A DNA stretch of 21,104 nt from CAKRHR01 sp964423195 (GCA_964423195.1 CAYRDY010000031.1:1-21104); one strand, 5' to 3'; shown: positions 7,390-15,284, counted from the stretch's first letter. The notes: generated by a model not told the origin, from the sequence alone. Made by a program: numbers and translations.

Positions 7390-7424
7390 AGGGAATGAAC
7401 CGGAAAGGTTTGTTCCCTTTTTTT
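7390..7424 (+). terminator. Intrinsic terminator after rubrerythrin
   Basis: Stem arms AGGGAATGAACC (7390-7401) and GGTTTGTTCCCT (7407-7418) pair over 12 positions with two weak central positions and a 5-nt loop. A run of seven T (7418-7424) follows. Confidence 0.85.
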
Positions 7425-7456
7425 GAGATTCCGTTTTTTTAAGGAAGGTAAGGGTC

Positions 7457-9229
7457 ATGGTTAAGAGCTGTAATTGCCCGAATTGTGGGGGCGATATGAT
7501 TTTTGATCCGAAATCGGCCAAACTCTACTGCGGTCACTGTAATAACTATGTGGCAGTCAGAGCGGATGACGAGGAAGTTTTGCAGGCGGCGTTGGCCGAG
7601 CGGCAGGCGGAAGGGATGGAGAAGGCGTTTGCGGATAAAACTTATGTCTGCCCGGACTGCGGCGGACCGCTGAAGACGGATGAGAGAGAGACATCTCTGA
7701 TCTGTGAGTACTGCGGCGCCTCGGTAGTGATTCCGGATCGGCTTTCGGGCGGTGAGCGCCCGATGAAAATGATCCCGTTTAAGACGGACCGTGCCTCGGC
7801 GGTGGGCGCCTTTAAGAAGTGGTGCAAGGGCGGGCTGCTGACGCCCCGCGGGTTTGTCAGTGAGAAGAATATCAAGCGAATGAAAGGCATCTATGTGCCG
7901 TACTGGCTGTTTGACGCGGACGTCCACTCGCGGGTTGACGCCACGGCCACCAAGGTGAGGACCTATGTGACCGGGGAGACGCAGTATACCGAGACGAGCT
8001 TTTTTGATGTCCGCCGTGATGTGGACATGATCTATCGGAGCGTGCCATGCGACGCATCGGTAAAGCTCGATGATGAGATGATGAAAAAACTGGAACCGTT
8101 TGATTACTCGCAGATGGAGCCGTTCTGTATGGATTATCTCGCCGGATATGAATCCAACTGTTACGATTTGGATGAGGAACATATGAAACCGGTGCTTGCC
8201 GAGCGCGTCAACGCGTATGCCTATGAACACACGATGGCCACCATCAGCGGCTATTCGACGGTCAATGTGGTAAATCAGAATACGGGAATGGTCAGCGCGC
8301 AGGGGCAATATGCCCTCATGCCTGTCTGGCAGCTTGACTATACTTATCGGGGTCAGCCTTACAATTTTGTGATGAACGGGCAGACCGGCAAGGTGATCGG
8401 CAAACCGCCGGTGAGTCCGTTTAAGGCTGCCCTGTGGGGACTCTCCGTGACGGCCGTTGTGTTCGCACTGCTGATGCTCATCGCCCTGATCTGGCCGGGT
8501 ACGGCCGCCACTGTGGCCGCCGCGGCGTCCCATGTGGTCGATATGGCTGGGCTGCTCGATGAATCCGAGGAGGAAGAACTGGAAGACCTGATTCTGCAGG
8601 TGCGAGAGGAGCAACAGCTGGATTTGGCCGTTGTGACCACGCAGGGCACGGACGGGAAGTATATCCGGGATTATGCCGATGATTATTATGACGAAAACGG
8701 ATATGGCTATGATGAGAGCGGGACGGGGATTATCCTTGTCGTCGACATGTCGTCGCGGCAGTTTTGGATCTCGACAGCGGGCCGCGCCATCGATTTCTTT
8801 ACGGATACGCGAATCGATGCCATGCTGGACGATGTCTACAGTGAATTTTCTGATGGGGATTATTACGACGGGTGTGTCGTCTTCGTGGAAGATGCCGACA
8901 GATATATGAATGTGCCGCCAGGGCAGCGCGTGAGAAGACCGCCGAGCCTGATGGGGGTGCTGATCAGACTGTTGATCTCGGCGGCCGTGGGCGCTGTCGT
9001 GGTTGCCATCATGGTTAAGAGCCGAGGCGGCAAAACTTCCGTGAACGAAGACACCTATATGAGTCCTGGGGAGAGCCGCATCAATGTCCGTGAGGATCGC
9101 TTTGTGCGCCGCACGGTGGTCACCCGCCGGATGCCAAAAGCGGAGAGCGGGAGCAGCAGCGGCAGCGGCAGCAGCACGCACAGCAGCAGTTCGGGCAGTG
9201 CGCATGGCGGCGGCGGCCGAAGCTTTTAA
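7457..9229 (+). CDS. Zinc-ribbon membrane protein with TPM (YgcG-type) domain
   Basis: A 590-aa protein with several parts. Two zinc ribbons come first: C7/C10 with C25/C28, and C65/C68 with C83/C86. A soluble region with aromatic motifs (GIYVPYWLFDADV ~144-156, MPVWQLDYTYRG) follows, ending at a hydrophobic segment (~324-347). A TPM domain (~358-485) has MAGLLDESEEEEL, GYGYDESGTGIILVVD and DADRY, and a second membrane segment (~499-520) leads to a basic then Ser/Gly-rich tail ending GGGGRSF, typical of YgcG-type proteins. The start has the SD AAGGAAGG. TPM proteins are linked to membrane protein or photosystem maintenance elsewhere; the role here is unknown. In relatives I recall the zinc-ribbon part and the TPM part as separate proteins, so this may be a fusion. 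It is a single-gene unit between two terminators with no clear promoter of its own. Confidence 0.8.
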   Translation: MVKSCNCPNCGGDMIFDPKSAKLYCGHCNNYVAVRADDEEVLQAALAERQAEGMEKAFADKTYVCPDCGGPLKTDERETSLICEYCGASVVIPDRLSGGERPMKMIPFKTDRASAVGAFKKWCKGGLLTPRGFVSEKNIKRMKGIYVPYWLFDADVHSRVDATATKVRTYVTGETQYTETSFFDVRRDVDMIYRSVPCDASVKLDDEMMKKLEPFDYSQMEPFCMDYLAGYESNCYDLDEEHMKPVLAERVNAYAYEHTMATISGYSTVNVVNQNTGMVSAQGQYALMPVWQLDYTYRGQPYNFVMNGQTGKVIGKPPVSPFKAALWGLSVTAVVFALLMLIALIWPGTAATVAAAASHVVDMAGLLDESEEEELEDLILQVREEQQLDLAVVTTQGTDGKYIRDYADDYYDENGYGYDESGTGIILVVDMSSRQFWISTAGRAIDFFTDTRIDAMLDDVYSEFSDGDYYDGCVVFVEDADRYMNVPPGQRVRRPPSLMGVLIRLLISAAVGAVVVAIMVKSRGGKTSVNEDTYMSPGESRINVREDRFVRRTVVTRRMPKAESGSSSGSGSSTHSSSSGSAHGGGGRSF

Positions 9230-9290
9230 AAGGTCGAGGGAGATTGTGTGTAAACCTCCATACCAGTGAAAATAACATTTAAATCTAAAA

Positions 9291-9336
9291 CCCCGGCCTG
9301 CGACAAATGGCAGACCGGGGATTTAAATTTTTATTT
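9291..9336 (+). terminator. Intrinsic terminator after the TPM protein gene
   Basis: CCCCGG (9291-9296) pairs with CCGGGG (9315-9320), and CTGC (9298-9301) with GCAG (9310-9313), with one mismatch and an 8-nt loop. A T-rich tract follows. The minus-strand gene ends at 9468, so the hairpin lies between convergent genes. Confidence 0.8.
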
Positions 9337-9467
9337 TATGGGAGCGATCGTCTTTCCGAATATTTCGAAAAATCCATGTCTTACGGTGACAGCTCTGACG
9401 ATCTGGCTTTTGTGGCTTTTGTCCGTGGTGTTGCGTGGCGGCGCGCCGCGAGGGCAGCGCATGATGG

Positions 9468-10046
9468 TCAGAAAGGCATGCTTTCTAGCAGGAAACTCAC
9501 CACTTTTCTGAAGGAGCCGCCGCTGTCCATCAGGGATCTGTGACGGATGGCGTCCGAAATCATTTCTATAACCTCATAACTCTTGCCTCTCAGCACGTCC
9601 TGAATCAACGGATATCCGCCCGTCTTGCTGCGGACAGAATTCACTAGGTTGTCACCGTGCCCCGTACAGCACCAGCCCTCCACAATAGGGGGCTCCGGCA
9701 GTTTTCCTGCGCGGGTAAATGCCTCCGCAAGGGCATTCAGCCGCTCCTCGGACGGCTTCAGCGGTACGACGTCTCCGACAGTGGTGAGGTCGATGATGTA
9801 CCATGCTCCAACCTGGAACATGCCGTCACCCGCATCCTGTACGAACACGCGCCGGTACCAGCCGAAGATATCCCTCTTAAAAGTTGAGCGCCGCGTGAGT
9901 TTAGTCCACGTTGCGAGCATGTTGGAGATGTCACGCTTGACAAGCTCAGGCGGGACAGGCTTAAACCAAATCATCACGACCGGCATCACCGGCATAGGGT
10001 GAACGCGGTCGAGAACAAGAAGAATTTCATTGAGATATAAACGCAT
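9468..10046 (-). CDS. Orphan ORF with partial similarity to rolling-circle Rep (Rep_1) proteins
   Basis: A 192-aa ORF on the minus strand. Start ATG at 10046 is chosen because AAAGGA lies 9 nt upstream; a GTG at 10088 has no SD. Residues ~22-60 (VMIWFKPVPPELV, then NMLATWTKLTRRSTFKRD and GWYRRVFV) resemble the block of plasmid Rep_1 proteins that usually reads LTLTV...MNKSFKRL..RK..K..KG..R.LEVT. The next Rep motif, the HUH metal site (usually YHPHFHV), would fall near FQVGAWYII and has no histidines. If related, it is therefore a non-nicking or decayed relative. The remainder (~95-192) matches nothing I recognise. A promoter-like pair lies at 10149-10177. No other plasmid or phage genes adjoin it. 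The ORF is probably real; the family assignment is tentative. Confidence 0.5.
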   Translation of the reverse strand: MRLYLNEILLVLDRVHPMPVMPVVMIWFKPVPPELVKRDISNMLATWTKLTRRSTFKRDIFGWYRRVFVQDAGDGMFQVGAWYIIDLTTVGDVVPLKPSEERLNALAEAFTRAGKLPEPPIVEGWCCTGHGDNLVNSVRSKTGGYPLIQDVLRGKSYEVIEMISDAIRHRSLMDSGGSFRKVVSFLLESMPF

Positions 10047-10148
10047 TGAAAAAAATCCTTTACATAAATGTTCGCTGTGGCAAACCACGCTGCGGCAGTT
10101 TCCACCGCGCCAACTTTCATTTCGCAGAGCAATTTATTTGATACTTCT

Positions 10149-10177
10149 ATTTTGAGGGATGAAGCCGAAATTGTCAA
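10149..10177 (-). promoter_or_regulatory. Possible promoter for the minus-strand Rep-like ORF
   Basis: Read on the minus strand: TTGACA (10177-10172), 17-bp spacer, CAAAAT (10154-10149). The -35 is perfect, the -10 matches 4 of 6. It predicts a leader of ~95 nt. Confidence 0.45.
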
Positions 10178-10276
10178 GAGTGATCAGGATATATTTTTTG
10201 AAGTATTTCCATTTTTTACAGCCGTCCGGTCTCTGTCCAAAATTTTGCCGTCCGGAAATCTTTAGGGATTGCCAGC

Positions 10277-10305
10277 TTGACGGTTGGCGGCTTTAAGGTT
10301 ATACT
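10277..10305 (+). promoter_or_regulatory. Predicted promoter of the racemase gene
   Basis: TTGACG (10277-10282), 17-bp spacer, TATACT (10300-10305). Start near 10312 gives a leader of ~108 nt. It faces away from the minus-strand ORF promoter. The 373-nt non-coding interval 10047-10419 holds these two divergent promoters, the direct repeats at 10335-10403 and no other gene that I can support. Confidence 0.65.
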
Positions 10306-10334
10306 AACATAGAAGTTTTGCGCAGTCCATAGCC

Positions 10335-10403
10335 GTTGACAGTTTTTTTGCGTAGAAACTGTTGACAGGTTTTTATATGTGTAAAGCCCAATGGCAGTTT
10401 TTT
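10335..10403 (+). repeat. Short direct repeats in the racemase leader
   Basis: Three related T-rich motifs: GTTGACAGTTTTTTT (10335-10349), GTTGACAGGTTTTT (10361-10374) and a weaker ATGGCAGTTTTTT (10391-10403), spaced 26 and 30 bp. They lie between the predicted transcription start and the SD. No known riboswitch fold was recognised. Confidence 0.5.
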
Positions 10404-10419
10404 GGATGCGGGGGAGAAT

Positions 10420-11157
10420 ATGCAAAGCAGTGAACAAAATAAAAAGAGGTTGGGCGTGATCGGCGGGGTGGGACCGGCGGCGTCGAGTTTTTTCTACAGC
10501 GGCTTGGTCAGGCACACGAGGGCTGCCTGCGATCAGGATCATCTGGATATCATTTTGCTGAGCCACGCGAGTCTGCCGGACCGCACGGCGGTGATCGAGA
10601 GCGGGGACGACGCGGAGTTTCTGAGGCTGATCCGCGAGGATGTGCAGGCCCTGGAGCGGCTGGGCGCGGCCAATATCGCTATTCCGTGCAACACGTCGCA
10701 TTATTTTTATGATCAGATCCAGCAAATGACTGCGGTGCCGATTATCCACATGGTGCGGGAGAGCGTGACTTACGCGGCTGCGCATTTTCATCCGCTGAGA
10801 AAAATCGGTATCATGGGGACGGACGGCACCGTCAGGACAGGCATCTATGACAGGGAATGTCAGGGCGCCGGCGTGGCGGCGGTCTATCCTTCGCCGGAAA
10901 TGCAGAAAAAAGTGATGACTGTCATTTATGATGAGATCAAGCGCGGCGGGCGCGGCAGCGAGGCGCTGTTTGCGGCGGTGTACGGCGAACTGAAAAATCG
11001 GGGCTGTGACGCGGTGATCCTGGCGTGTACGGAATTATCGGTTTACAAGCAGTACCATCGGGTGCCTGAGGATTGTCTGGACGCGATGGACGTGCTGATC
11101 CGAGAGTCGATCGTGCGGTCCGGCGCGGAATATATTGAAAACCCTGACGGGCAGTAG
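10420..11157 (+). CDS. Aspartate/glutamate racemase family protein
   Basis: 245 aa from ATG 10420, preceded by GGGGGAG at good spacing; an in-frame TTG at 10402 is less likely. The fold is a cofactor-independent two-base racemase. The N-terminal LGVIGGVGPAAS loop, the first catalytic cysteine C90 in IPCNTSH and the second C203 in LACTELS are all present, so the enzyme should be active. Family members interconvert L- and D-aspartate or glutamate. D-Glu for peptidoglycan is one possible use, and the next gene downstream is a MurE-like ligase, but the sequence looks closer to aspartate racemases than to MurI. Substrate is therefore left open. Confidence 0.88.
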   Translation: MQSSEQNKKRLGVIGGVGPAASSFFYSGLVRHTRAACDQDHLDIILLSHASLPDRTAVIESGDDAEFLRLIREDVQALERLGAANIAIPCNTSHYFYDQIQQMTAVPIIHMVRESVTYAAAHFHPLRKIGIMGTDGTVRTGIYDRECQGAGVAAVYPSPEMQKKVMTVIYDEIKRGGRGSEALFAAVYGELKNRGCDAVILACTELSVYKQYHRVPEDCLDAMDVLIRESIVRSGAEYIENPDGQ

Positions 11158-11376
11158 ACGATCACGGGTTGCCTGTGAGAGGCGCCGCCCGAAACGGAGT
11201 GTAGACTTTGCGAAAATGCCGGCGATTGCGTGGTGCTGTGTGCCAGTGGCGCACGTTTAGCACCGACCGGAGTGAAACGGAGACCGCGAAGTGCGGAGCA
11301 ATCGGCTTTCATCCATGGCGTTGCCCCGCTTGCGGGGCATGAAATTTTACAGGAATGTGTTGTGTTGGAGTCTATT
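11158..11376 (+). other. Structured intergenic region upstream of the MurE-like gene
   Basis: No convincing ORF. It contains a long hairpin: GGTGCT + GTGTGCC (11232-11244) pairs with GGCGCAC (11248-11254) and AGCACC (11259-11264) around an AGT loop and a 4-nt bulge. A second perfect hairpin pairs TGCCCCGC (11322-11329) with GCGGGGCA (11332-11339). Related words (GAAACGGAG at ~11193 and ~11273) recur. Neither hairpin has a T-run, so these are not obvious terminators. A dispersed repeat or a structured leader are both possible. Confidence 0.5.
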
Positions 11377-12894
11377 ATGCGGGCTTATTTTAGATTAAAG
11401 GATTACAAAGATTTGCTTGACCGGCATCAGATGACGGCCGCCTCGGATCTGTGCGGCATGGGTGATTCAGAGATCACGGATATCACTTACAATTCGAAAG
11501 AGGTCAGGCCGGGGGCGCTTTTTATCTGCAAAGGCGCCGCGTTTAAGCAGGCTTATCTGGAGATGGCACTTGAGGCAGGGGCGGTGGCCTACGTCAGTGA
11601 GGTCGACTATGGGTTGGCGGCGCCGCATGTGATCGTCCGCGACGTGCGCGCGGCGATGCCGGTGATCGCGGATTTCCATTACCGGCAGATCTGGAAGCAA
11701 TTGAATCTGATCGGCGTTACCGGCACGAAGGGCAAATCGACGACGGTTTATTTTATAAAGGCGATTCTGGACGATTATCTGGCCGCCTGCGGAAAGCATG
11801 ACAGTGCGGTGCTGTCGTCGATTCGGACGTATGACGGCGTGGTTGACGAGGTCTCGCATCTGACGACACCGGAGGCGGTGGAGCTCTATCACCATTTTGC
11901 CAATGCAGTGGACTGCGGCATCGATTTTATGGAGATGGAGGTCTCCAGCCAGGCGTTAAAGTACGACCGCGTGGACGGGATTACTTTTGATGTGGGCGCT
12001 TTTCTGAATATCTCGGACGACCACATCAGTCCGGTGGAGCATCCGGATTTCGAGGATTATTTTCACTCAAAGCTGCGGCTGTTCGGTCAGACAAAAGTCG
12101 CCTGCGTCAATCTGGGGACGGACAGGCTGGACGAGGTGATGGCGGCGGCGCGGCAGGCACAGCGGGTCATTACGTTTGGGCTTGCGCCGGAGGCGGATGT
12201 CTACGGATATCAGATTCACAGAGAGGGGCATGAGACCGTTTTTCACATCCGCTGTGACGCGTTTGACAGGGAGTTCCGGCTGACGATTCCGGGGGCGTTT
12301 AATGTGGAAAATGCGCTGGCGGCGGTGGCGGCGCTGTCGGTTTATCAGATACCTGCCGAGTATATTTATTCGGGTCTTTATCGGGCGCATCCGAGCGGGC
12401 GCATGGAAATGTATGCCACCGAGGATCAAAAGATTATCGCGGTTGCGGATTTCGCGCATAATAAATTGAGTTTTGAAAAATTGTTTTCGGCGATGCGGGA
12501 GGAGTATCCTGGGTACAGGATCATCTCGTTTTTTGGCTGTCCGGGCGGCAAGGGCTATACGCGCCGCGAGCCGATGGCGCGGGTGGCGGCGGCCTATTCG
12601 GACAAAGTATATATCGTGGCCGATGATCCGGGGCCGGAACCGTTCAATCAGATCGCCGGTGAGCTTGAGGGCTATGTGAGGCAGACCGGTGTGCCCTATG
12701 AGGTGATCGAGAGCCGCATTGAGGCGATAGAGAAAGCCTTCGCGGAGATCGAGGAGCCGACACTTTTAATCATGGCAGGGAAGGGCAGCGACGAGTTTAT
12801 CAAATATGGCACTCGGTATGTGCCGTGTGAGTCGGACGGACAGTGCGCGGCAAGGCTGATGCGGGCCTATGACGAGGCGCACAAAAAGGCGTGA
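11377..12894 (+). CDS. murE: MurE-like UDP-N-acetylmuramoyl-tripeptide synthetase
   Basis: Mur ligase, 505 aa from ATG 11377 (SD TTGGAG, 6-nt spacing). The frame runs further upstream to 11230, but that part translates the hairpin region and is unlikely to be coding. The N-terminal domain (~1-105) has ITYNSKEVRPGALFICKG as in MurE. The ATP site TGTKGKST is at ~115-122. A central TTPEAVELYHHF and a C-terminal ADFAHNKLSFEKL, FFGCPGGKGYTRREPM and IMAGKGSDEF follow. The family adds the third residue to UDP-MurNAc-L-Ala-D-Glu in the cytoplasm. The substrate-choosing motif, DNPRxEDP in mDAP enzymes, reads DDPGPEPF here, so mDAP specificity should not be assumed. It may be a second, MurE-like paralogue rather than the main murE of the cell. 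Confidence 0.82.
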   Translation: MRAYFRLKDYKDLLDRHQMTAASDLCGMGDSEITDITYNSKEVRPGALFICKGAAFKQAYLEMALEAGAVAYVSEVDYGLAAPHVIVRDVRAAMPVIADFHYRQIWKQLNLIGVTGTKGKSTTVYFIKAILDDYLAACGKHDSAVLSSIRTYDGVVDEVSHLTTPEAVELYHHFANAVDCGIDFMEMEVSSQALKYDRVDGITFDVGAFLNISDDHISPVEHPDFEDYFHSKLRLFGQTKVACVNLGTDRLDEVMAAARQAQRVITFGLAPEADVYGYQIHREGHETVFHIRCDAFDREFRLTIPGAFNVENALAAVAALSVYQIPAEYIYSGLYRAHPSGRMEMYATEDQKIIAVADFAHNKLSFEKLFSAMREEYPGYRIISFFGCPGGKGYTRREPMARVAAAYSDKVYIVADDPGPEPFNQIAGELEGYVRQTGVPYEVIESRIEAIEKAFAEIEEPTLLIMAGKGSDEFIKYGTRYVPCESDGQCAARLMRAYDEAHKKA

Positions 12895-13158
12895 ATCGCA
12901 CACAGGAGGAAGTGGGCACCGCGCACACGGGGAAATGTGCGGGGAGAGCACGAGGGAAATGAGCGTAAGGTGCATGGGAGAAAGTCACGAAACACGCACG
13001 AGGNNNNNNNNNNNNNNNNNNNNNNNNNNNNNNNNNNNNNNNNNNNNNNNNNNNNNNNNNNNNNNNNNNNNNNNNNNNNNNNNNNNNNNNNNNNNNNNNN
13101 NNNTGCGCGCGGTGCGCACGAGCGAAAGGCGTGTAACTGTGACAAAAGAGGAAGGGAA
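12895..13158 (+). repeat. Purine-rich, repeat-like intergenic stretch spanning a scaffold gap
   Basis: Both flanks of the N-run carry degenerate copies of a GCAC-G-GGGAAATG-type word: around 12923 (GCACACGGGGAAATG), 12948 (GCACGAGGGAAATG), 12997 (GCACGAGG) and 13113 (GCGCACGAGCGAAAGG). All reading frames here look artefactual. Repetition would explain why the assembly broke at this point. The true length is unknown. Confidence 0.45.
13004..13103. other. Scaffold gap (100 N)
   Basis: Exactly 100 unresolved bases, the usual placeholder for a gap of unknown size between contigs. It lies between genes, within the repeat-like stretch. Confidence 0.98.
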
Positions 13159-14614
13159 ATGGCGCGGACGTCGGATCTGTTTGAACAATTAAAGGCTTAC
13201 GGGCAGTCGGATATCTATCCGTTCCATATGCCGGGACACAAGCGGAACGCGGATTTTCTGGATCTCGACCGGGCGGTGTCGATGGACGTCACGGAGGTCG
13301 ATGGCTTTGACGACCTGCATCATCCGCGGGGAATTTTGCGCGAGGCGCAGGCGCGGGCAGCAGGACTTTACGGCGCTGAGGAGACCAGGTTTCTGGTGAA
13401 TGGCAGTTCCGCGGGGATTCTGGCGGCCATCTTCGGGTGTGTCCGCCGGGGCGGACGCATTCTTGTGGCGAGGAATTGCCATCAGTCGGTATACCATGCC
13501 ATTGAGATGGGCGGCCTTAGGCCCGTGTATATTTATCCGCCGATACTTCCGGCGCCGCGCATCTGTGGCAGCATCGATGCCGGCGCGGTGCGGACGGCGC
13601 TAGAAAAATACGGGGACATTGAGGCGGTGGTGATCACATCGCCGACGTATGAGGGCGTGATCTCGGATGTGGCCGCGATCGCGGCCGCCGCGCATCAGTT
13701 TCGGGTGCCATTGATCGTCGACGAGGCACACGGCGCGCATTTCGGCTTCGACGCGGCATTCCCGCAGACGGCCGTGCGATTGGGCGCGGACGTGGTCATT
13801 CAAAGTCTGCACAAGACACTGCCGTCGCTGACGCAGACGGCACTGCTACATATGAATGGAAGTTTGGCGGACAGGGCAAAGATATTGAAGTTTTATTCTT
13901 ATGTCCAGACGACAAGCCCCTCCTATCTGATGATGGCCTCAATCGACCATTGTGTGACGCTGCTCGCACAGCGGGGGCAGGTGCTGTTTGAAAATTACCG
14001 GCGGCTGCTGATGAATTTTTTGGATCAGTGCCGGAGCTTTGGGCAGGTGCGGATCCTGGGCGCGGCGGGAAATTCAGACGCGGTGGCGTTCGACAAAGGG
14101 GCAGCAGGGCAGCCGGCCGCGCAAAGCGCGGCGGCACTTGGGAAAAATGCGATTTATGGGTTTGATATTTCAAAGATTGTTATTTATACGGAGCCGCTCA
14201 GGGGTTGCGGAAAGCGGCTGTATGATTTATTATTAAATCAATATCATTTACAGTTGGAGATGGCGTCAAGAGATTATTGTCTGGCGATGACAAGTATCTG
14301 TGACACGGCGGNNNNNNNNNNNNNNNNNNNNNNNNNNNNNNNNNNNNNNNNNNNNNNNNNNNNNNNNNNNNNNNNNNNNNNNNNNNNNNNNNNNNNNNNN
14401 NNNNNNNNNNNTACCTTTTGATCAGTGCGCGGGCCGGCTGACGGCGGAGTATGCCTGTATCTATCCGCCGGGAGTCCCATTTCTGGTGCCGGGTGAGCGC
14501 ATTGAGGCGGGACATCTGCGGTATATGCGGCAGATGAGGGACGCGGGATTTCTTGTGCGCGGACCGGAGGATGAGACGCTGCAAACGCTGAGGGTGCTGA
14601 AATGGAAGCGCTAA
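13159..14614 (+). CDS. Orn/Lys/Arg decarboxylase-fold PLP-dependent enzyme, interrupted by a scaffold gap
   Basis: Starts at ATG 13159 (SD GAAGGG close upstream) and reads 384 codons up to the gap. It continues after the gap from 14412 in another apparent frame, ending with a segment containing YPPGVPFLVPGE and a TAA at 14612-14614. The frame shift only reflects the arbitrary 100-N filler, so I treat it as one gene. The N-terminal part has YPFHMPGHKR (~20-29), the substrate-loop-like DGFDDLHHP, VNGSSAGI, the PLP-binding VDEAHGAHFG (~187-196) and the Schiff-base lysine K219 in SLHKTLPSLTQ. This is the short, Firmicutes form of fold-type I basic amino acid decarboxylases (SpeA/YaaO group) without the wing domain. 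Substrate (Arg, Lys or Orn) is unknown. The position before a kinase and holB is the usual one in Lachnospiraceae. Confidence 0.85.
14312..14411. other. Scaffold gap (100 N) inside the decarboxylase gene
   Basis: Exactly 100 N. The protein similarity continues on both sides, so only a modest coding stretch is missing; from the family's usual spacing between the TS-CD and YPPG-P motifs it is probably short. Confidence 0.98.
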
Positions 14615-14672
14615 GCTGTCCGGTGGCGCATGGCGTGCGCCGCAAAAATTTTCTGAAAGTATGAGGCATGGC

Positions 14673-15260
14673 ATGGGCAAACTTTTTTGTATGATGGGAA
14701 AAAGCGCGTCAGGCAAGGACACGATCTATAAGCATCTGGTTGCGGATGTGTCGCTTGGCCTGAAAACAGTCATTCCTTATACGACCCGACCGATCCGTGA
14801 GGGAGAGGCAGAGGGTGTAGAATATTGGTTTGTTGATGAGACACAGTTTGAGCTGCTAAAGGCTCAGGGGAAAATCATTGAGGACCGCTGTTATATGACC
14901 GTTCACGGGCCGTGGCGGTATTTTATGGTGGACGACGGCCAGATTGATTTTTCCAAAGGTTCTTTTATCGTGATCGGGACCCCGGAATCCTACCTGAAAA
15001 TCAGGGCTTATTACGGGAAAGACAGGGTGGTTCCGCTTTATATAGATGTCGAGGATGGACTGAGGCTGTCGAGGGCGCTGGCGCGTGAGCGGCAGCGGAC
15101 GCATCCGGATTACGCGGAAATGTGCCGCCGTTTTTTGGCGGACAGCGAGGATTTTTCGGAGGAAAAAATTTCACGGTGCGGTATCGGCAGGATTTTTGAG
15201 AATATTTCTCTGGATACCTGCATAGATGAAGTTGGGGAAGAAATTCGCCGGCATATGTGA
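14673..15260 (+). CDS. Guanylate kinase-like protein
   Basis: 195 aa from ATG 14673; GAGG at 14664-14667 serves as SD, and MGKLFCMMGKSASGKD is the usual beginning. ATG 14661 is in frame but lacks an SD. The P-loop GKSASGKD (~9-16) and the GMP-binding-like PYTTRPIREGE (~36-46) followed by GVEYWFV are those of guanylate kinases. The region after them (HGPWRYFMVDDGQID, FIVIGTPESYLKI) diverges from the housekeeping enzyme. It is a nucleoside monophosphate kinase fold protein; GMP is the likely but unproven substrate. Since many Lachnospiraceae have a separate canonical gmk, this may be a specialised paralogue. It sits just before holB, where Bacillus has thymidylate kinase. Confidence 0.82.
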   Translation: MGKLFCMMGKSASGKDTIYKHLVADVSLGLKTVIPYTTRPIREGEAEGVEYWFVDETQFELLKAQGKIIEDRCYMTVHGPWRYFMVDDGQIDFSKGSFIVIGTPESYLKIRAYYGKDRVVPLYIDVEDGLRLSRALARERQRTHPDYAEMCRRFLADSEDFSEEKISRCGIGRIFENISLDTCIDEVGEEIRRHM

Positions 15261-15284
15261 CGGCTAGGGAAGGAGTGACAGGAG

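Noticed and set aside
7439..9205. 588-aa minus-strand ORF opposite the TPM protein gene
   Set aside because: The + strand protein has zinc-ribbon, membrane and TPM features and a good SD; the minus reading is His/Arg-rich with no domain.
9266..9543. Two overlapping + strand ORFs (81 and 78 aa) across the terminator
   Set aside because: Both begin within or just before the terminator hairpin, lack an SD and run into the minus-strand gene. The second reads somewhat protein-like but has no support.
11230..11376. N-terminal extension of the MurE-like ORF from GTG 11230
   Set aside because: It translates the hairpin-rich intergenic region; ATG 11377 has an SD and begins the conserved domain.
12937..13158. 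Reading frames running through the first N-gap into the decarboxylase
   Set aside because: They depend on translating N; ATG 13159 with its SD and the family N-terminus define the true start.
12412..14611. Frame change across the second N-gap as a real frameshift in the decarboxylase
   Set aside because: The 100-N filler is arbitrary in length, so frame is not preserved across it. Motifs on both sides belong to one family.
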